Shown here piece by piece: positions 4,872 to 5,485 of a stretch of DNA of 5,485 nt. The position numbers and the translations under genes are program-made. The notes below the pieces were generated by a model, which saw nothing but the letters and a program-made list of their open reading frames with translations, had not been told where the DNA came from and ran no database searches. The stretch comes from CAYGBW01 sp964348185 (GTDB lineage Bacteria > Desulfobacterota > BSN033 > WVXP01), in assembly GCA_964348185.1 (NCBI GenBank), contig CAYGBW010000042.1:1-5485 (forward strand), written 5' to 3'. Numbering within the stretch: position 1 is the stretch's first letter; each line of letters begins with the position of its first letter.

Positions 4872-5485
4872 TTAATCTCCGTCCTCCGGATTCACCGTGA
4901 CCCAGGTCTCCTCGTCTGTATAGAACTGTTCATCTTGCTTCATCATCGCCCGATCGGTCTTTTCGACCCGGATCAGAGATGATCTGAAGTAGTCCACATC
5001 GGGAGGTCCAGGGGCGACAGGAAACTCCCTCGAAATCGGAAATCCCTCATAGTCCTCCACCGGATCTCCTGCCTCTGGATAGAGGCTGAAGTTCCGAAGA
5101 ATGTCAGTGATGACCATCCCGTTCTCTATGAGGAATCTCTGGATTGCAAGCCACTTTGGCAGGGACGACTCCAGAGTCGTGAGACCGAAATACCCACCCC
5201 CTCTGACGCTCAGCCCGTCAACCGCTCTTCCCAGAAATAGGCGCATCCCTTTGAGGCCTTCGGGGGGCTCTGTCACAAAGGTATCAGAGGCCTCCCGGAG
5301 ATCAGGGGGCAGGGGAGCGTTCACGTCGTACCGGCGCGCGGCGATGGCCAGGCTGTTCCCCTCGGCCTTTTCATCGATGTAGCGGATGAGGCGCTCGTCG
5401 ATTTCAAGGACCGTGAGGGTGCAGGGAAAACCGAGAAGGGCAAGAAAGAGGCTGAAGTTCCGAAGAATGTCAGTGATGACCATCC
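4872..5485 (-). CDS. bpsA: Branched-chain polyamine synthase, 3' part (BpsA family)
   Basis: The gene runs off the right edge, so only the C-terminal 203 or so residues are seen. It matches the N4-bis(aminopropyl)spermidine synthase family (BpsA, formerly DUF43), which transfers aminopropyl groups from decarboxylated S-adenosylmethionine to spermidine to give branched polyamines in the cytoplasm. Seen, counting from the ATG at 5483: the Rossmann strand LTVLEIDERLIRYI (23-36); ARRYDVNAPLPPDL (49-62); the catalytic-loop block FVTEPPEGLKGMRLFL (69-84); GGGYFGLTTLESSLPKW (95-111); and ENGMVITDILRNF (120-132). An acidic tail ends the protein. The N-terminal winged-helix domain and the GDDD-type motif expected just before FLALLG are missing. 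In their place, 5447-5485 repeats 5081-5119 exactly, so the ATG at 5483 is not a start and the last bases are probably not native. The family call is strong. Confidence 0.82.
   Translation of the reverse strand, partial: MVITDILRNFSLFLALLGFPCTLTVLEIDERLIRYIDEKAEGNSLAIAARRYDVNAPLPPDLREASDTFVTEPPEGLKGMRLFLGRAVDGLSVRGGGYFGLTTLESSLPKWLAIQRFLIENGMVITDILRNFSLYPEAGDPVEDYEGFPISREFPVAPGPPDVDYFRSSLIRVEKTDRAMMKQDEQFYTDEETWVTVNPEDGD
5081..5119. repeat. 39-base direct repeat, copy 1 (inside bpsA)
   Basis: It is identical to 5447-5485. The spacing is 366 bases, or 122 codons, so both copies are read in the same frame. On the minus strand it encodes MVITDILRNFSL. In this copy the flanks (ENG before, YPEAGDP after) fit the BpsA family, so this is judged the native site. 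Confidence 0.95.
5447..5485. repeat. 39-base direct repeat, copy 2 (window end)
   Basis: An exact copy of 5081-5119 that ends at the last base of the window. Identity stops at 5446/5080 (A versus T). It replaces the family motif expected upstream of FLALLGFP in BpsA, so it is probably a chimeric or assembly-derived end rather than a true duplication. Confidence 0.9.

Noticed and set aside
5481..5483. ATG at 5483 as the start of bpsA
   Set aside because: It lies inside the repeated segment whose native copy is internal to the protein; the family needs a further N-terminal domain beyond the window.

Overview
This 5,485-base window carries five protein-coding genes, four complete and one cut by the right edge. 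Base composition is moderately GC-rich, starts are mostly Shine-Dalgarno led, and no introns or eukaryotic signals are seen, so it is bacterial or possibly archaeal DNA. The AlgC-type mutase, the WrbA flavoprotein and the ATTCGATATTC-rich intergenic palindrome look most like a Desulfobacterota (former Deltaproteobacteria) or neighbouring Gram-negative lineage. That placement rests on recall of similar sequences and is low confidence. A branched-chain polyamine synthase (BpsA family) is often, though not only, found in thermophiles.

Layout, left to right. 1-134 is a leader, possibly with the last codons of an upstream gene. 135-749 (+) is wrbA, an NAD(P)H:quinone oxidoreductase. 910-2181 (+) is a von Willebrand factor A (VWA) protein with a helical and winged-helix-like N-terminal half and an intact metal (MIDAS) site. 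It runs tail to tail into 2232-3593 (-), a phosphomannomutase/phosphoglucomutase with all four signature loops. 3594-3840 is a divergent promoter region. 3841-4419 (+) encodes a zinc ribbon joined to a small helical domain that resembles HEPN proteins. 4420-4871 is a non-coding convergent spacer; its right half is packed with hairpins, including a 70-base imperfect palindrome. 4872-5485 (-) is the 3' part of bpsA.

The genes do not form one pathway. They look like separate housekeeping or accessory units: quinone redox/flavoprotein, VWA chaperone-like partner, sugar-phosphate supply for surface polysaccharide, a possible RNA-linked HEPN-like protein, and polyamine synthesis. No phage, transposase, CRISPR, tRNA or rRNA gene was found.

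The most telling observations are: (1) the last 39 bases exactly copy 5081-5119, which puts a C-terminal segment of BpsA where its substrate-binding GDDD-type motif should be, suggesting a chimeric or mis-assembled window end; (2) the zinc-ribbon/HEPN-like protein; (3) the palindrome cluster between it and bpsA; and (4) a VWA protein of the type usually encoded beside a MoxR/Mg-chelatase-like ATPase, here with no such neighbour and an odd Cys-rich N-terminus. I do not see a convincing new multi-gene system.
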